Below, piece after piece: positions 6,744-7,543 of a stretch of 7,543 nt of DNA; position 1 is the first letter of the stretch, and the number at the start of each line of letters is the position of its first letter. The DNA comes from an uncultured Elusimicrobiales bacterium. GTDB lineage: Bacteria > Elusimicrobiota > Elusimicrobia > Elusimicrobiales > Elusimicrobiaceae. Both the position numbers and the translations under genes were made by a program. Below the pieces are notes generated by a model, which worked only from the letters and a program-made list of their open reading frames with translations, made no database searches and was not told where the DNA came from. The stretch spans positions 1 to 7,543 of the forward strand of contig CALUQA010000057.1 in the NCBI GenBank assembly GCA_944322775.1. Reading direction: 5' to 3'.

Positions 6744-7196
6744 TTAACCTCTAAAAAAACGGCGGGCCGCACGCAGGCTGCGTTTATAGTCCAGGCTAAT
6801 CATGCCCGGGCCCAGCAAAAACAGCGTGCAGAGCGGAGCAAATAAAAGAATACATACGGCCACAAAGGCCTTGTTATAATCCCCCGCGAAAAATATGATA
6901 GCACATATCAAAGCCAGCGGCAAAGCGGCCAGCGCCGTCAGGCGCGTGTGCCAGCCAAGCACCAAAAAAAGGCCCAAAAACAGCTCAGCCGCGGCGATAA
7001 AAAAGGCCGTCGCCACCGCAAAAGGAAAGCCCATCGCGGCCACATTGACCAAGAACTCGCGCCAATAAAACAAACTGCCCAGCGCAAAATATACCAGTGT
7101 GACGCCCGTAAAAAAGCGGCACAAAAACATGGCGCGCGAAAAAGCTTTTTCATCTATATTGCAATGCAAAACCGGCGTATTGTCGTTTTTAGGCAT
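6744..7196 (-). CDS. DoxX-family integral membrane protein
   Basis: This 150-residue protein has four predicted membrane helices (about 24-42, 55-80, 86-104, 109-128). The family signatures are visible: R27 and a glycine in the first helix, E71-xxxG in the second, GWHTR (81-85) between helices two and three, and the closing GPGMISLD (129-136) after helix four. DoxX/DoxD-like proteins sit in the cytoplasmic membrane; some relatives act with quinone or thiol oxidation or in oxidative-stress resistance, but a specific role cannot be read here. The N-terminus carries about 23 extra hydrophilic residues and the C-terminus is basic (RSLRAARRFFRG). The ATG has a GGGG five bases upstream. It begins 14 bases after the stop of the outer-membrane protein gene, and its stop is three bases before dnaX, so it is likely co-transcribed with both. 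Confidence 0.85.
   Translation of the reverse strand: MPKNDNTPVLHCNIDEKAFSRAMFLCRFFTGVTLVYFALGSLFYWREFLVNVAAMGFPFAVATAFFIAAAELFLGLFLVLGWHTRLTALAALPLALICAIIFFAGDYNKAFVAVCILLFAPLCTLFLLGPGMISLDYKRSLRAARRFFRG
6748..6752 (-). promoter_or_regulatory. Ribosome-binding site of dnaX
   Basis: The minus strand reads AGAGG seven bases before the dnaX ATG. It lies within the final Arg-Gly codons of the DoxX-family gene, so dnaX translation is initiated from inside the preceding reading frame's end. It supports the ATG at 6740 as the true start. Confidence 0.6.
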
Positions 7197-7210
7197 ATAA
7201 ACCCCGTTTA

Positions 7211-7543
7211 TTAAAATTCCGTACTGGCAGACATAAAGAAATACGTTTTGCGGTTTTCTTCTCTGTTCTGCTCAAAAATTTCCACCCCGCCGCTGATGGT
7301 GCTTTCCCCCAAGTGAAGCGCAAGCCCCCCTGCCACGGAAACCGTATGGTCGCTGTTTACCAAATAGCGGTAGCGCGAATACACCGCATAGGGTGTTACC
7401 CATTTGGTGCGATAGGCCAGCCTGGCGGCGGCAATATCGCTTACAAAGCCCTGCACCACGGCCGTCATAAAAGGGATTTCCGTCCAATTGGACGTAATGT
7501 TGCTGGGCGGGTTGTTATTATATTTTATCACTTTGTCATACTG
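7211..7543 (-). CDS. Putative outer-membrane beta-barrel protein, C-terminal part (5' end outside window)
   Basis: The frame stays open to the window edge (Gln-Tyr-Asp-Lys before the GTG at 7531), so 110 residues of the C-terminal end of a longer protein are visible and the GTG need not be a start. The sequence shows short alternating polar/hydrophobic, aromatic-rich segments (for example AARLAYRTKWVTPYAVYSRYRYLV, shown here by its position at about fragment residues 38-62; then TVSVAGGLALHL, TISGGVEIFEQ and TYFFMSASTEF) separated by polar turns. The final residue is Phe after an aromatic/hydrophobic strand, the typical beta-signal read by the BAM machinery. I do not recognise a specific family. 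It is followed after 14 bases by the DoxX-family gene, without a terminator. Alternative: a soluble all-beta protein; the barrel call is an inference from strand pattern and terminal Phe. Confidence 0.65.
   Translation of the reverse strand, partial: QYDKVIKYNNNPPSNITSNWTEIPFMTAVVQGFVSDIAAARLAYRTKWVTPYAVYSRYRYLVNSDHTVSVAGGLALHLGESTISGGVEIFEQNREENRKTYFFMSASTEF

Overview
The window is a densely coding stretch of a bacterial chromosome. The longest gap between genes is about 65 bases, and no stretch over 300 bases lacks a gene. I see no rRNA, tRNA, CRISPR array, insertion sequence or phage gene. G+C is roughly half. An outer-membrane beta-barrel C-terminus, a cytosolic NagZ-type enzyme without a signal peptide and AnmK together suggest a Gram-negative (diderm) bacterium outside the best-known proteobacterial models. 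The gene order and composition would fit a gut-type lineage such as Elusimicrobiota, but that is a guess the sequence alone cannot confirm.

Left arm (+ strand, 1-1838): the C-terminal part of anhydro-N-acetylmuramic acid kinase (anmK) overlaps by four bases (ATGA) with a glycoside hydrolase family 3 beta-N-acetylglucosaminidase (nagZ). This is a two-gene peptidoglycan-recycling unit: NagZ releases GlcNAc from anhydro-muropeptides, and AnmK phosphorylates the anhydroMurNAc freed downstream. A GC-rich hairpin with A/T flanks at 1859-1886 separates it from the convergent right arm and can serve both strands.

Right arm (- strand, 7543 down to 1904): six genes lie head to tail with gaps or overlaps of 0-33 bases. 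In transcription order they are an outer-membrane beta-barrel protein (partial), a DoxX-family membrane protein, dnaX (DNA polymerase III gamma/tau), recR, a ComEC/Rec2-family DNA-uptake channel, and guaD (guanine deaminase). The core is the common dnaX-recR replication/repair pair, but without the ybaB/ebfC gene that usually sits between them. comEC follows recR directly, linking DNA import and recombination, and guaD follows comEC with its own strong ribosome-binding site and a possible -10 element.

The region is mostly ordinary housekeeping DNA, and I do not see a clear undescribed system. The best leads are a ComEC whose C-terminal metallo-beta-lactamase-like domain has lost its metal-binding motif, the missing ybaB, a NagZ carrying an extra GH3 C-terminal domain, and the tight coupling of doxX/outer-membrane genes to the dnaX cluster.
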